DNA from: Pyrinomonadaceae bacterium
GTDB taxonomy: Bacteria; Acidobacteriota; Blastocatellia; Pyrinomonadales; Pyrinomonadaceae
DNA length: 64,000 bases
NCBI GenBank assembly: GCA_013003215.1
Contig: JABDKD010000214.1
Span: 1-64,000, forward strand
Direction: 5' to 3'
Position 1 is the stretch's first letter. Each line of letters opens with the position of its first letter. The notes below the pieces were generated by a model. That model ran no database searches, was not told the origin of the DNA, and saw only the letters and a list, made by a program, of their open reading frames with translations. Positions 36,066 to 44,489 of the stretch are shown in pieces. A program made the translations under genes and the position numbers.

Positions 36066-36686
36066 ATGCACCGATTTGCCATCAAACTCGTCGTCGCTGT
36101 TCTGTCGTTTCAGGTATTCGCATTTGCGGAAACCCCTTTCAGAGAGTATTCCTACGGCGCCCAAAAAGCATTTATTCATAAGGAGTTAGGAAGAGTCTAC
36201 CTCGGAATGACGATGTCCGCTTTCGCCGAGGAAATTGCAATGGGGAAAGCCGAAGTGACTGAAATGAGATTTGATTACTTCGAATTCAAAGTACCGGTCA
36301 ATAAGAAAGCGGTTGAATCGATCCGTGTGCGGGTCCATGGTCTCTCGAAGACTGACAAAGCGGAAATGATCATCACTGAGAACAATACCGATGATGAGGA
36401 TTTTGAAGTCGACCGGATCATTGTTGGAAGAATTCCCAATGATGCGGTCATCTATTCTATGTATGTGACTTTTCAGGATCGTTTTAAGTTCGAAAAGTAC
36501 TTGACCAAGACATTTGGCGCTGGCGAAGTTAGGAAAGCGGATGATGAAAATCATTTCTTTGACACCCAGTGGACAAAGACGACTTCGGACGGCCTTTCCT
36601 GGTTGATCCGCGCCTTTCACCTCGACAAAAAGCGCGAATTGCAGCTTCTCGGCAGGATACCCGGCAGCGAGTGGGACAATTCCTGA
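36066..36686 (+). CDS. Exported protein of unknown function
   Basis: A 206-residue protein with a signal peptide (MHRFAIKLVVAVLSFQVFAFAE). The mature part has GRVYLGMTMSAFAEEIAMG, resembling small lipoprotein-like domains that start with a GM(T/S) turn, then beta-rich sequence including VTFQDRFKFEKYLTKTFG. Both neighbours point the same way with short gaps. No named domain. Confidence 0.6.
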   Translation: MHRFAIKLVVAVLSFQVFAFAETPFREYSYGAQKAFIHKELGRVYLGMTMSAFAEEIAMGKAEVTEMRFDYFEFKVPVNKKAVESIRVRVHGLSKTDKAEMIITENNTDDEDFEVDRIIVGRIPNDAVIYSMYVTFQDRFKFEKYLTKTFGAGEVRKADDENHFFDTQWTKTTSDGLSWLIRAFHLDKKRELQLLGRIPGSEWDNS

Positions 36687-36708
36687 AAATGTGAACGCTT
36701 AACACAAA

Positions 36709-38427
36709 ATGGATATCAACAAAATGGATATCAAGATGTATTTTAGAATTCCTGCGAAGATCGTCGTTATTTCGGCGATCTTTTTGTGTTTTGTCTTCAC
36801 TTCAGCCGCGTCCGATCCGGTTTGGAACTACAAAGGGGCTAAGTGGTACCAGCTTCTCGAGTCAGGCAACGTTGTCGTCGGTACAAAAAAGGGGCTGGAA
36901 ATGCTCCATGGACCGACCGGCGAACGTATGTGGCGACGCTCGGATCTGCGCAGCGTCGATGAGGTCGAGGTATTTCAACTCGAAGGAACCCCCCTGCTTC
37001 TGGTAGCAGACAACACCGGCTCGAGAAAACGCAGAACCCGTCTTACCGCGGTCGATACGCTTTCCGGTGACACCGTTTGGCGGACCGACAAGATCAAGGG
37101 TTTCACCGCACTCGTCGCCCCTTTCTACGAACGCGACCTGCTTATATTTCTAACGATTCGGGACAATCGCCGGAATCGTGATCGGCCGGAAATCTATGCC
37201 CATCGACTTTCGACGGGTGAGCAGCTTTGGGATAACGAATATCCCGACACAGTTGAGCTCTACAGGGTCGGAGAGGGGCCGAGACACGGTTACGAGTCTT
37301 TTCGCAAAGGAGATGAAGACAAGGAGCGTTATGACCTGAGCGGCGAGAATCCGCCGGTTTTTGAAGGTGATTCAATGTTCCTTACTTACGCGGGCCTTCA
37401 CCGTTACGACCTGAACACGGGCCGCCTGGTATGCAAAAACGAATATGACATCACGGATGGTTCGCTCAAAAACACAAACTCGCAGGCGATCGCCAGAGGC
37501 GAAATCGTATATACCTCCGCCAAGGGAATCGTGAGGGCGATTCGTAAGTCTGATTGTTCGACCCGCTGGAAATCGGACGACTATGGGGACGGCGGAATCC
37601 CTGAAATGATGGTTCACGGGAATGTTATTTACGGACGTACGGGCGGGCAGTTCTTTAGTATCAAAAGAAATGAATGGAAGACGACGGGCCCGGTAGGTGT
37701 TGTCGCTCTCGACGCGGGTACCGGAGAATCCGTTTGGCGTTACACAAAGGCAAAAGACTCGATCACAAACATGGTCCTCGATACCGCAAAGAACCGGCTG
37801 TTTGTCGCCGACAAAAAGTATTTGATCGGTCTCGATCTGAACGCACGCGGCAAGACAAAGGAGGCTCTGCGGGTCAAGCATAAACTTGACCGTGTTCCTG
37901 TTTCACTTGTTGCCCAGAGAAACGGAAATATTGTTGTCCGGGCAATACAGGATCTGGTTTCGTTTAACCCGAGCACGGGAAAGATCGGCTGGGCCCTAGA
38001 ATTCGACGCTCCGGGCGTAAGCGGATGGCGGAAGTTTGCCATGTCGGCACTCGCGATTACGGCGGGAGTCGTCACCTATAAACTCCAGGCTGCCTATGTT
38101 CGCGAGGGTCATTTCAACAGCGTGTGGCGTACGAACAAGAGGTTCCTTAACTTCTTTTCAAAGTATCAACGGCTTATGCGCAAACGGTTTGCGACATCGC
38201 GACAGGTCGGGAATATTTTTTATATTCTCACCACTGTGAAAAGCGGGAAAAAGAAAGGTACGGGCGTTGTCGGTGTGGATATGCTCCGAGGCCGCACTGC
38301 TGCCCAGGTCTTATTTAAGGACAAGACACCTCGTTACCAGGTAGACGAATTCGACGGCAGGCTTTTCAATTTGAACAAGGGAAAGATCTCCGCCTACATG
38401 ATCGAGCCATATCAGAGCCGAAAATAA
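36709..38427 (+). CDS. Exported PQQ-like beta-propeller protein
   Basis: A 572-residue protein with an N-terminal signal (FRIPAKIVVISAIFLCFVFTSAAS). Repeated blade motifs such as LTAVDTLSGDTVWRT, HRLSTGEQLWDN, VVALDAGTGESVWRYT and VSFNPSTGKIGWALE mark a PQQ/quinoprotein-alcohol-dehydrogenase-like propeller, as in BamB. The first residues are a duplication of ATGGATATCAA, so the start could be at 36709 or at 36724. No catalytic metal site is obvious; a scaffold role is likely. Follows two small exported-protein genes. Confidence 0.75.
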   Translation: MDINKMDIKMYFRIPAKIVVISAIFLCFVFTSAASDPVWNYKGAKWYQLLESGNVVVGTKKGLEMLHGPTGERMWRRSDLRSVDEVEVFQLEGTPLLLVADNTGSRKRRTRLTAVDTLSGDTVWRTDKIKGFTALVAPFYERDLLIFLTIRDNRRNRDRPEIYAHRLSTGEQLWDNEYPDTVELYRVGEGPRHGYESFRKGDEDKERYDLSGENPPVFEGDSMFLTYAGLHRYDLNTGRLVCKNEYDITDGSLKNTNSQAIARGEIVYTSAKGIVRAIRKSDCSTRWKSDDYGDGGIPEMMVHGNVIYGRTGGQFFSIKRNEWKTTGPVGVVALDAGTGESVWRYTKAKDSITNMVLDTAKNRLFVADKKYLIGLDLNARGKTKEALRVKHKLDRVPVSLVAQRNGNIVVRAIQDLVSFNPSTGKIGWALEFDAPGVSGWRKFAMSALAITAGVVTYKLQAAYVREGHFNSVWRTNKRFLNFFSKYQRLMRKRFATSRQVGNIFYILTTVKSGKKKGTGVVGVDMLRGRTAAQVLFKDKTPRYQVDEFDGRLFNLNKGKISAYMIEPYQSRK

Positions 38428-38446
38428 CAACGCCCTGGAGAAAATC

Positions 38447-39283
38447 ATGATTCAACTATTTTGTCGCTTCCCAGTGCTTTTTGGACTGCTTTCACTCCTC
38501 ACGCTTGCGGGCTGTGAAGCCGGTAATCAACCCGGAACAGATACTCAGAAACCCGCCGATTCAGAAGCCACTGTGGTCGATTTGTCCTATGATTTTTCCA
38601 AAGACACCGTCTATTGGGTAACTGCAAAACAGTTCGAAAAAGAGACCGTCGCTGAGGGCGAAACCGAGGCGGGATTCTATTACTCCGCTTACAATTATTC
38701 CGCGGCTGAACACGGCGGGACCCATATTGATTCCCCGATCCACTTTGCCGAGGGCAAGCTCACTGTCGACAAGATCCCGCTTGAGAAACTGATGGGTCCG
38801 GCGGTAATGATCGATGTCAGCGAAGAGGCGTCGAAAGACCGTAACTACCTTATTTCGATTGAAGATATAGAAGGTTGGGAAAAAGCCAATGGTGAGATCG
38901 CAAAGGGTACGATCATCCTGTTTCGAACCGGCTTTGGCGCATTTTATCCCGATGCGGAGAAATACCTAGGCACCGCGAACCGCGGCGATGACGCCGTTTC
39001 CGAACTGTCGTTTCCGGGTCTTGATCCGAAAGCAGCCAAGTGGCTCGTCGAAAACCGTTCGCCCAACGCCGTCGGCCTTGACACCGCAAGCATTGATCAC
39101 GGTCCCTCGAAGGAATTCGCCGCCCATGTGGCGCTTATGACAAACGATATTCCCGCTTTTGAGAATGTCGCGAATCTCGACAAACTCCCTGCAAAAGGAT
39201 TCCGCATCATCGCCCTCCCGATGAAGATCAAAGACGGCAGCGGCGCGCCGGTTAGGATAGTTGCTTTAGTTGAGAATGGATAA
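38447..39283 (+). CDS. Cyclase-family (kynurenine-formamidase-like) lipoprotein
   Basis: A 278-residue protein with a lipoprotein signal (MIQLFCRFPVLFGLLSLLTLAGC). It carries the cyclase/KynB motif HGGTHIDSPIHFAEG (HxGTHxDxPxHF, metal ligands), then TIILFRTGF and SPNAVGLDTASIDHG. These enzymes hydrolyse N-formylkynurenine or related ring amides and esters; an envelope-anchored form is less usual. The last codons (GTT GAG AAT GGA TAA) belong to the inverted repeat of the element just downstream, so the C-terminus may have been reshaped by its insertion. Confidence 0.82.
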   Translation: MIQLFCRFPVLFGLLSLLTLAGCEAGNQPGTDTQKPADSEATVVDLSYDFSKDTVYWVTAKQFEKETVAEGETEAGFYYSAYNYSAAEHGGTHIDSPIHFAEGKLTVDKIPLEKLMGPAVMIDVSEEASKDRNYLISIEDIEGWEKANGEIAKGTIILFRTGFGAFYPDAEKYLGTANRGDDAVSELSFPGLDPKAAKWLVENRSPNAVGLDTASIDHGPSKEFAAHVALMTNDIPAFENVANLDKLPAKGFRIIALPMKIKDGSGAPVRIVALVENG

Positions 39284-39351
39284 TAACCCAATGGACAATG
39301 GACAATAGCCTCAAGTGGGTCCGCTCTCTCGTACTCTCGCCATCAGATCTG

Positions 39352-39379
39352 ACAGGTCGCTGCTGCGCCCTGTGCTGTA
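39352..39379 (+). repeat. REP copy 1
   Basis: CAGGTCGCTGCTGCGCCCTG then TGCTGTA: same core as the other copies (CAGGTCGCTACCGCTCCCTG, TACTGTA) with several changes. Confidence 0.75.
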
Positions 39380-39420
39380 TTCCCGCTCTCCCGCTTTCTC
39401 GCACTCTCGCCTTCACACCC

Positions 39421-39448
39421 GCAGGTCGCTACCGCTTCCTGTACTGTA
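39421..39448 (+). repeat. REP copy 2
   Basis: CAGGTCGCTACCGCTTCCTG followed by TACTGTA; one change in the core relative to the consensus. Confidence 0.85.
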
Positions 39449-39489
39449 TTCATTTTCCTTTTTGCATTTTTCATTTTGCATTCTCGCTT

Positions 39490-39516
39490 CAGGTCGCTAG
39501 CGCTCCCTGTACTGTA
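39490..39516 (+). repeat. REP copy 3
   Basis: CAGGTCGCTAGCGCTCCCTG followed by TACTGTA; one change in the core. Confidence 0.85.
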
Positions 39517-39667
39517 GGCTCAGGATTCTCCACTTTCCGTTTTCAGTTCTCAGTTCTCCGTTTCTTCCAATTGTCCATTGTCCGTTGTCCATTGGGTCAT
39601 TAAAACTTGACCCTTCCCCCCAAACCCCTATACCCTTCATCCAATTCTCACTTATGGAGATCTCACT

Positions 39668-39689
39668 GTTGTTTCACACTTGAAACAAC
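39668..39689 (+). promoter_or_regulatory. Palindromic operator candidate upstream of recA
   Basis: GTTGTTTCA-N4-TGAAACAAC, a perfect 9-base dyad with a four-base centre, 62 bases before the recA ATG and next to CATAAT, a plausible -10. Position and symmetry fit an SOS-type repressor site, but it does not match the known Gram-positive or Escherichia LexA boxes. Confidence 0.55.
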
Positions 39690-39751
39690 ATTTCATAATA
39701 TGGTACGCTTCTTTCCAGTCGACAAGACCACTCATGGAGGAGCGTTAAAAA

Positions 39752-40813
39752 ATGACAACAGGGACGGTAAAAATGGAAAAAGGAAAAGCCATCGATGCGG
39801 CTTTATCTCAAATAGAAAAGAAGTTTGGCAAGGGTTCGATCATGCGTTTGGGAGAACGTACAGTTCAGGACGTAAAGGCGATCTCGACCCGCTGCCTCAG
39901 CCTCGACGCGGCAATCGGCGTGGGCGGTTTCCCCCGCGGACGCATTGTCGAGGTCTACGGTCCGGAAAGTTCAGGTAAAACAACGCTCGCGCTCCAGGTG
40001 GTCGCTTCCGCTCAGGCGGAAGGCGGCATCGCCGCCTTTATCGACGCCGAACACGCGCTCGACCCGGTCTATGCCGAAAACCTCGGCGTTGTTCTCGACG
40101 ACATGCTTATCTCGCAGCCCGACTCGGGTGAACAGGCACTCGAGATCGCCGAAACACTTGCGCGTTCGAACAGTGTCGACATCATAGTTGTTGACTCGGT
40201 CGCCGCTTTGGTTCCCCGCGCGGAACTGGATGGCGAGATGGGCGATTCCCACATGGGACTCCAGGCGAGGCTCATGTCGCAGGCTTTGAGAAAGATCACG
40301 GCAATTGTCGCGCAGACCAATACAACCTTCGTATTTATCAACCAGCTCCGCCAGAAGATCGGTGTTTTCTTCGGTTCGCCCGAAACAACGACCGGTGGAA
40401 AGGCGCTCAAGTTCTACGCCAGCGTACGCCTCGACATACGCAGGATCGGCGCGATCAAGGAAGGCGAAAAGGTGGTTGGAAACAGGACCCGTGTAAAGGT
40501 CAAGAAAAACAAGGTCGCACCGCCGTTTGCGGAATGCGAGTTCGACATCATGTACGGCGAAGGTATTTCACAGGAAGGTGATCTTCTGGATCTGGCGGTC
40601 AATAACGGAATCGTCCAGAAGGCCGGTGCGTGGTTCTCCTACGGTGAGGAACGCCTCGGCCAGGGCCGCGAGAAGGTGCGTGCGCTTTTGAAGGAAGACC
40701 GCGATATCTTTGAAAGGATCGAGACTGAAGTTAAGACAAAGCTGGGCATGATTCCTTCTGAGGAGACTGCTGAAGAGGATGAGCCGAAGGCGAAGTCGGC
40801 CGGAGCCGATTGA
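39752..40813 (+). CDS. recA: Recombinase A
   Basis: A 353-residue RecA. Seen: Walker [14 protein letters not shown], Walker [23 protein letters not shown] with the MAW-type loop, the catalytic stretch [14 protein letters not shown], ATPase-to-DNA signal loop [22 protein letters not shown] with L2, and an acidic C-terminal tail. It catalyses homologous pairing and LexA self-cleavage. GGAGGAG lies nine bases before the ATG. The gene is flanked on both sides by REP-bearing elements, and a dyad operator candidate lies upstream. Confidence 0.97.
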   Translation: MTTGTVKMEKGKAIDAALSQIEKKFGKGSIMRLGERTVQDVKAISTRCLSLDAAIGVGGFPRGRIVEVYGPESSGKTTLALQVVASAQAEGGIAAFIDAEHALDPVYAENLGVVLDDMLISQPDSGEQALEIAETLARSNSVDIIVVDSVAALVPRAELDGEMGDSHMGLQARLMSQALRKITAIVAQTNTTFVFINQLRQKIGVFFGSPETTTGGKALKFYASVRLDIRRIGAIKEGEKVVGNRTRVKVKKNKVAPPFAECEFDIMYGEGISQEGDLLDLAVNNGIVQKAGAWFSYGEERLGQGREKVRALLKEDRDIFERIETEVKTKLGMIPSEETAEEDEPKAKSAGAD

Positions 40814-40867
40814 TGATCGAAGATTGAGAATGGAGAATTAAAGCCGTCTGCTCGGGCAGGCGGCATA

Positions 40868-40889
40868 CCTACAGTCCAGAGTTCCGTGC
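40868..40889 (-). repeat. REP copy 4 (divergent, left outer)
   Basis: CCTACAGTCCAGAGTTCCGT, matching the reverse complement of the outer right copy (CCTACAGTCCATGGAGCGTA). Confidence 0.6.
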
Positions 40890-40901
40890 AAACTAACGGA
40901 C

Positions 40902-40932
40902 TTACGGTACAGGGAGCGGTAGCGACCTGTAA
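40902..40932 (-). repeat. REP copy 5 (left inner)
   Basis: TACGGTACAGGGAGCGGTAG then CGACCTGTAA, the reverse complement of the consensus core, 24 bases before the transposase ATG. Confidence 0.9.
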
Positions 40933-40956
40933 GTAGATAAATTAACCTCACGACCA

Positions 40957-41455
40957 ATGATCAACGAAGACGATCTTCCACTCGCCTTCTTCATTACGTT
41001 TCGGACCTATGGAACCTGGTTACATGGAGACTCAAGAGGGTCAACGACTCGGTTCCGAAACCAATACCGGACCCCTCATATTGCCCCCCAATGAGAACTG
41101 GGAAAAGATCCAACGTAAAAGATTAAGGCGAAGCCCATTTAAACTGAATCAGCGCGCAAGAACTACGGTACGCGAATCAATATACGAAACGTGTGAGAAA
41201 CGAAAATGGGAACTACACGCTGAAAACGTACGGACAAATCACGTCCACATTGTTGTTGATGCCGGCTCCAAAAAAGGCAAAGCGGTGCGCGCTGCGTTCA
41301 AGGCAAATGCCACCAGAGCGTTGAGAGAATCCGGACAATGGAATCATTCGTTCTCTCCATGGTCAGGCAAAGGGAGTATTAAATCGATTTGGGATCTTGA
41401 AGGCTTGGTTTCAGTTATTGATTACGTACGAAATGAACAAGGCGACGAAATCTAG
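40957..41455 (+). pseudogene. REP-associated tyrosine transposase (Y1_Tnp), frameshifted
   Basis: From the ATG at 40957 the protein reads DDLPLAFFITFRTYGTWLHG, the standard RAYT start, and continues to TPHIAPQ then stops. In the +1 frame the protein continues NENWEKIQRKRLRRSPFKLN to the HUH motif NHVHIVVDA and the C-terminal catalytic tyrosine in SVIDYVRNEQGDE. Removing one C from the C6 run at 41084-41089 joins the two parts exactly (TPHIAPNENW). So it is either a recent pseudogene, a sequencing slip or a gene that uses frameshifting. All key residues (HUH, Tyr) remain. These proteins cut and move REP single strands. Confidence 0.85.
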
Positions 41456-41466
41456 TCAGTGGCCCT

Positions 41467-41493
41467 GCAGGTCGCTACCGCTCCCTGTACTGT
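41467..41493 (+). repeat. REP copy 6 (right inner)
   Basis: CAGGTCGCTACCGCTCCCTG then TACTGT, 12 bases after the transposase stop, opposite in orientation to copy 5. Confidence 0.9.
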
Positions 41494-41535
41494 CTGGCCG
41501 ATCTCCAGCTCTCTCGTACTCGAGCCATCACACGT

Positions 41536-41562
41536 GCAAGTCCCTACGCTCCATGGACTGTA
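41536..41562 (+). repeat. REP copy 7 (right outer, divergent)
   Basis: GCAAGTCCCTACGCTCCATG then GACTGTA; divergent copy with mirror-image partner at 40868. Confidence 0.6.
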
Positions 41563-41619
41563 GGTGCAATTAATAAAGAGTCATCCATTGTCCATTGTCC
41601 ATTCTCAATTCTCCATTTC

Positions 41620-42033
41620 TTAGTTTGCTTTGCGCGGCCGATTGATCGGTCCCGGCTTTTTACTCGCACCGGACGGCTTACCCGGGGCTGTATTTACAAT
41701 ATTCGGATTCTTTTTGAGCTCTTCGATCATGCGTTTGCGGGTCGCCTCATCCGGTATACCGGGAGTCGGAGTCGCGCCCTTTTGATTTGTGATATCCGCC
41801 TTGTTGGCTTCGGGAATTCCCGGGGTCGGGGTCGCGCCCGGCTTTGAGTTCGAAATATTGGCCTGCTTGGGATCGGGAATACCGGGTATTGGTTTGCCGT
41901 CTTTATCCAACGGTTGTGAATTGAACGTTTTTACATTCGGCCGGTTAGCCTGTTTCGTGTTCGTGTTATCTGTAACTTCGCCGCCGCAGGCACCAAGTGT
42001 CAATGCGGCAAAAATGATTGCGAGCTTCTTCAT
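41620..42033 (-). CDS. Small lipoprotein with GATPTPGIP repeats
   Basis: A 137-residue protein with a lipoprotein signal (MKKLAIIFAALTLGAC, lipobox LGAC). The rest is low complexity: KPIPGIPDPKQANISN, then two GATPTPGIP(E/D) units separated by ADITNQK, then a basic Lys/Pro/Arg tail. Likely extended and surface-facing. It has no recognised domain. It reads toward the RAYT element, whose end lies within a few bases of the stop codon. Confidence 0.6.
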   Translation of the reverse strand: MKKLAIIFAALTLGACGGEVTDNTNTKQANRPNVKTFNSQPLDKDGKPIPGIPDPKQANISNSKPGATPTPGIPEANKADITNQKGATPTPGIPDEATRKRMIEELKKNPNIVNTAPGKPSGASKKPGPINRPRKAN

Positions 42034-42262
42034 AATAAATATTTAAATTAGGACCATACATAGCTGTGCCAGCTTGAAGGTCAATTACCGGATGGCGGCA
42101 ACCACGTTCAAACTGGCACGGGCAGGTCTTAAACGGGCTTCGGAAGGTCTTACGGCTGACATGGCATTGCAGCCGATAGAGAAAATTATAGACCTCTCAT
42201 TCGGGATGTCAATAGGTATTTGAACCCATATTTGTGGGGTTTTTGCAAAATCGGCCAAAGGG
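42034..42262. other. Intergenic region before the tRNA-Phe promoter
   Basis: About 230 bases without a gene; nothing recognised except the start of the lipoprotein leader on the minus strand. Confidence 0.4.
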
Positions 42263-42291
42263 TTGACATAGACACGACCCTTCTTTAAACT
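42263..42291 (+). promoter_or_regulatory. Sigma-70-type promoter for tRNA-Phe
   Basis: TTGACA (42263-42268), a 17-base spacer and TAAACT (42286-42291), close to consensus; start of transcription would be near 42298. Confidence 0.75.
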
Positions 42292-42300
42292 TATTCACTT

Positions 42301-42327
42301 GTTCGGGGAATTACCCCGAACATTTTT
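42301..42327 (+). terminator. Terminator-like hairpin in the tRNA-Phe leader
   Basis: GTTCGGGG, five-base loop, CCCCGAAC, then ATTTTTG: a perfect 8-base stem with a T5 run, lying between the promoter and the tRNA. It would begin almost at the transcript start. Confidence 0.65.
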
Positions 42328-42354
42328 GTCGGACCGAAAGGTTTGAAAACAAAC

Positions 42355-42430
<76 letters not shown>

Positions 42431-42448
42431 TTAGAATACAATAGAAAA

Positions 42449-42475
42449 GGGCATCCAATGGATGCCCTCTTTTTG
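42449..42475 (+). terminator. Terminator of tRNA-Phe
   Basis: GGGCATCC-AAT-GGATGCCC followed by TCTTTTTG; eight-base perfect stem 18 bases after the tRNA end. Confidence 0.9.
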
Positions 42476-42627
42476 TTTAACGTTGAGACCAAAAGCTTTC
42501 GGTTTCGCAGACCTGGGATGCCCTTTGGGGAGACCCCAGCCTCTTAGCTGGAAAAAACTCAAGCTGGTTTTTCTACAACTAACAGCCGGGCTAAAACGAA
42601 AGACCGCAAGTTTCATCTACAAATCCG

Positions 42628-43584
42628 CTAGAATTTTCCAAAAAAGTCCGGTCTAAAGATCAAATCACCTATGTTTTCATCCACATTTACAACTTGTGGT
42701 GTAAACACGTGACCTTTTGCCCGGACCTCAAATATGTAGGTTTCACCAGCGGTTAGATCAGCAAATGAAAAATATCCGAAATGATTCGTTACCAGTTGGC
42801 GACGATTACCATTGGGTTCCACCATCATAACAACCGCCCTTGGAATTGCACTTCCAAACAGATTTGTCACCATTCCTCTTACACTTACACCTGCCGTAGT
42901 TGGAGGGAAATAGCCCGGAGCAGGATTTGATGAGTATGTGCCTGTTCCTGCCGCTGTAAAGCTCTCCAGAAATCCTCCCGCTCCGCTCGTAAAAGAAGTA
43001 AGTACCGATGAAAAGGAAAGAGCTAGATCCCTTTGGGTCGTGAGTCCAAATCCAAGAAAGTCAGAAGTAAATACAACATTGTTGCTTGGTGTTGCCGCAG
43101 ACAACGTAGCGGAATTTCCACCGTTGCTACCTGATAGATTTGGGTCTCCTGCGGCACTGCTGAAAGTAGCCGTCACAAGATTCGTTCTTGACCCACCCCC
43201 AGTTCCGGGTGAAGCAGGCATATCTCTGATAATTTGAATTGTTGAAACAGCATCAAGAGGTTGTGTCAGGTTACTGCCACTCAACGTAGCTGGTGTCGAT
43301 GTGGTGGTCGTAACTAGTAAATGGGCATTCTGAAAACCCTGTAATTCTGCGGGCAGACCACTTACATTCTGATACACAAAAAATATTGGCGACCCGCCGG
43401 GAACAGTTGAGAAAGTCCCACTCGTGGTATTGTTTGTAAAAACATAATCCTGAGTTCCATTTCTTTCCAGAAACTGCGCAAATGTAACCACTTGAGCGAT
43501 TGCGGTCTGTCCGAAAACCAAGACCAAAAAACAGACTGATGCCAGGAGTGACATAAATCTAAAAGCTTTTATTGTTTTGTTCAT
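42628..43584 (-). CDS. Exported protein with C-terminal carboxypeptidase-regulatory-like domain
   Basis: A 318-residue protein from the ATG at 43584 (AAGAGAA before it), with signal MNKTIKAFRFMSLLASVCFLVLVFGQTAIAQ. The middle part (30-230) is Ser/Thr/Gly/Asn-rich with FTNNTTSGTFSTVPGGSPIFF, of unknown fold. From about 245 a carboxypeptidase-regulatory-like beta domain starts: GVSVRGMVTNLFGSAIPRAVVMM...GYFSFADLTAGETYIFEVRAKGH. Surface or secreted. Located in the first interval between the tRNA-Phe and its fragment. Confidence 0.7.
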   Translation of the reverse strand: MNKTIKAFRFMSLLASVCFLVLVFGQTAIAQVVTFAQFLERNGTQDYVFTNNTTSGTFSTVPGGSPIFFVYQNVSGLPAELQGFQNAHLLVTTTTSTPATLSGSNLTQPLDAVSTIQIIRDMPASPGTGGGSRTNLVTATFSSAAGDPNLSGSNGGNSATLSAATPSNNVVFTSDFLGFGLTTQRDLALSFSSVLTSFTSGAGGFLESFTAAGTGTYSSNPAPGYFPPTTAGVSVRGMVTNLFGSAIPRAVVMMVEPNGNRRQLVTNHFGYFSFADLTAGETYIFEVRAKGHVFTPQVVNVDENIGDLIFRPDFFGKF

Positions 43585-43626
43585 TTCTCTTATTCCTCTT
43601 TCCACTCTTCGTAAGCGTAAATTCAA

Positions 43627-44489
43627 TGACGCATGGTATTTAAGTCGGATTACACAAGCTCAAATTCAACAATTTCTGTTCTAATGACATCTGCAGCCCT
43701 TTCGTCAGATTCACTAAATACCTCACAATGTATTTTTCAAAGTGCAGTTACTCCCACAGACTTAGTTGAGAAAATGGCAGATTTGGTAATCAGTGTTTCG
43801 CTGAATGCTTCTTCGATCACGGGAGAACCCTCAAAAATCAGGTCGGATTAAGGGGCAATTGGTGTTCCGGATTTCTATTCGACAGACTACCTTCGGGATC
43901 ACTTCTCGGGGATCCGCTGACATTCAGGAAACTCCGCTCAGAAATGAGCGATTGGGCACAGACTCACTTTGGCATTAACGATTAACTCATTTGCAGCAAT
44001 GTTGATCCCGATCATTTATGCAACGGGCATCGCTCAGATGGCGAAAAGTAGAAATTGATGGCGGTTGCCTCGTTCCGCGTGAAAACTAAAACCAAACCGT
44101 TGGAGGCGATTAGTCTGGCAATCACACCATTTATTAATTGCGTGCTTTGCGAGAGATCAATGGAGGCAATTGGGAGTTCCAACGAATGGAACGACGAGCG
44201 ACTTTGAATGACTTAAGCCACTAAATCTAAAGGCATAATATAACAGCTCGGTGATTTTATCTAGTCTTCTGTTCCAGAGTGCCGTGACAAATAGGTTATG
44301 CTTGGCGACAACTATCGGAAGAAACCAGACTTGGTAAATGCCGCACTGCTGAATCGGAAATTCCAGAGATCACCCGCAAGGCAGCTCGAATGGTGGTACT
44401 CGAAGGAGTCTATGTCAGTTCTGGCCCTAGAGCGGTATGTTTCCGCAGAGGGCCACCGAAGGATAGTAAGCAGTATTCTCGACCAGATG
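43627..44489. other. Gene-poor stretch upstream of the first tRNA fragment
   Basis: 860 bases with no gene I can support. Short open frames at 43633-43851 and 44298-44534 have no ribosome site, no recognisable family and unremarkable composition. It may be the debris of an integrated element. Confidence 0.5.

Larger units (their letters stand above)
39282..39601. mobile_element. 320-bp element with terminal inverted repeats and three REP copies
   Basis: The left end AATAACCCAATGGACAAT(GGACAAT) matches the reverse complement of the right end, AATGACCCAATGGACAA, with the extra GGACAAT heptamers on both sides. Inside are three same-direction copies of the REP sequence (39352, 39421, 39490) and CTCTCGCC-type repeats. 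No coding sequence. It looks like a non-autonomous MITE/REP element just upstream of the recA promoter. Confidence 0.7.
40823..41617 (+). mobile_element. RAYT (REP-associated tyrosine transposase) element
   Basis: A segment beginning 10 bases after recA, ending three bases before the lipoprotein stop. Its left end ATTGAGAATGGAGAATT is mirrored at the right end (AATTCTCCATT, CTCAAT, then CATTGTCCATTGTCC). Two REP copies lie on each side of the transposase gene, in opposite orientation left and right, the standard layout for a RAYT gene and its REPs. Confidence 0.75.

Noticed and set aside
39352-39516. CRISPR array
   Set aside because: Spaced 28-base repeats caught the eye, but they are palindromic REPs with unequal, repetitive spacers, not CRISPR.
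42628-43584. Integrase or transposase in the first tRNA interval
   Set aside because: The only gene there is an exported protein with a carboxypeptidase-regulatory-like domain; no recombinase motif was seen.
43633-43851. Small plus-strand open frame
   Set aside because: No ribosome site, no family features and biased Ser/Thr content from a repetitive leader; left as intergenic.
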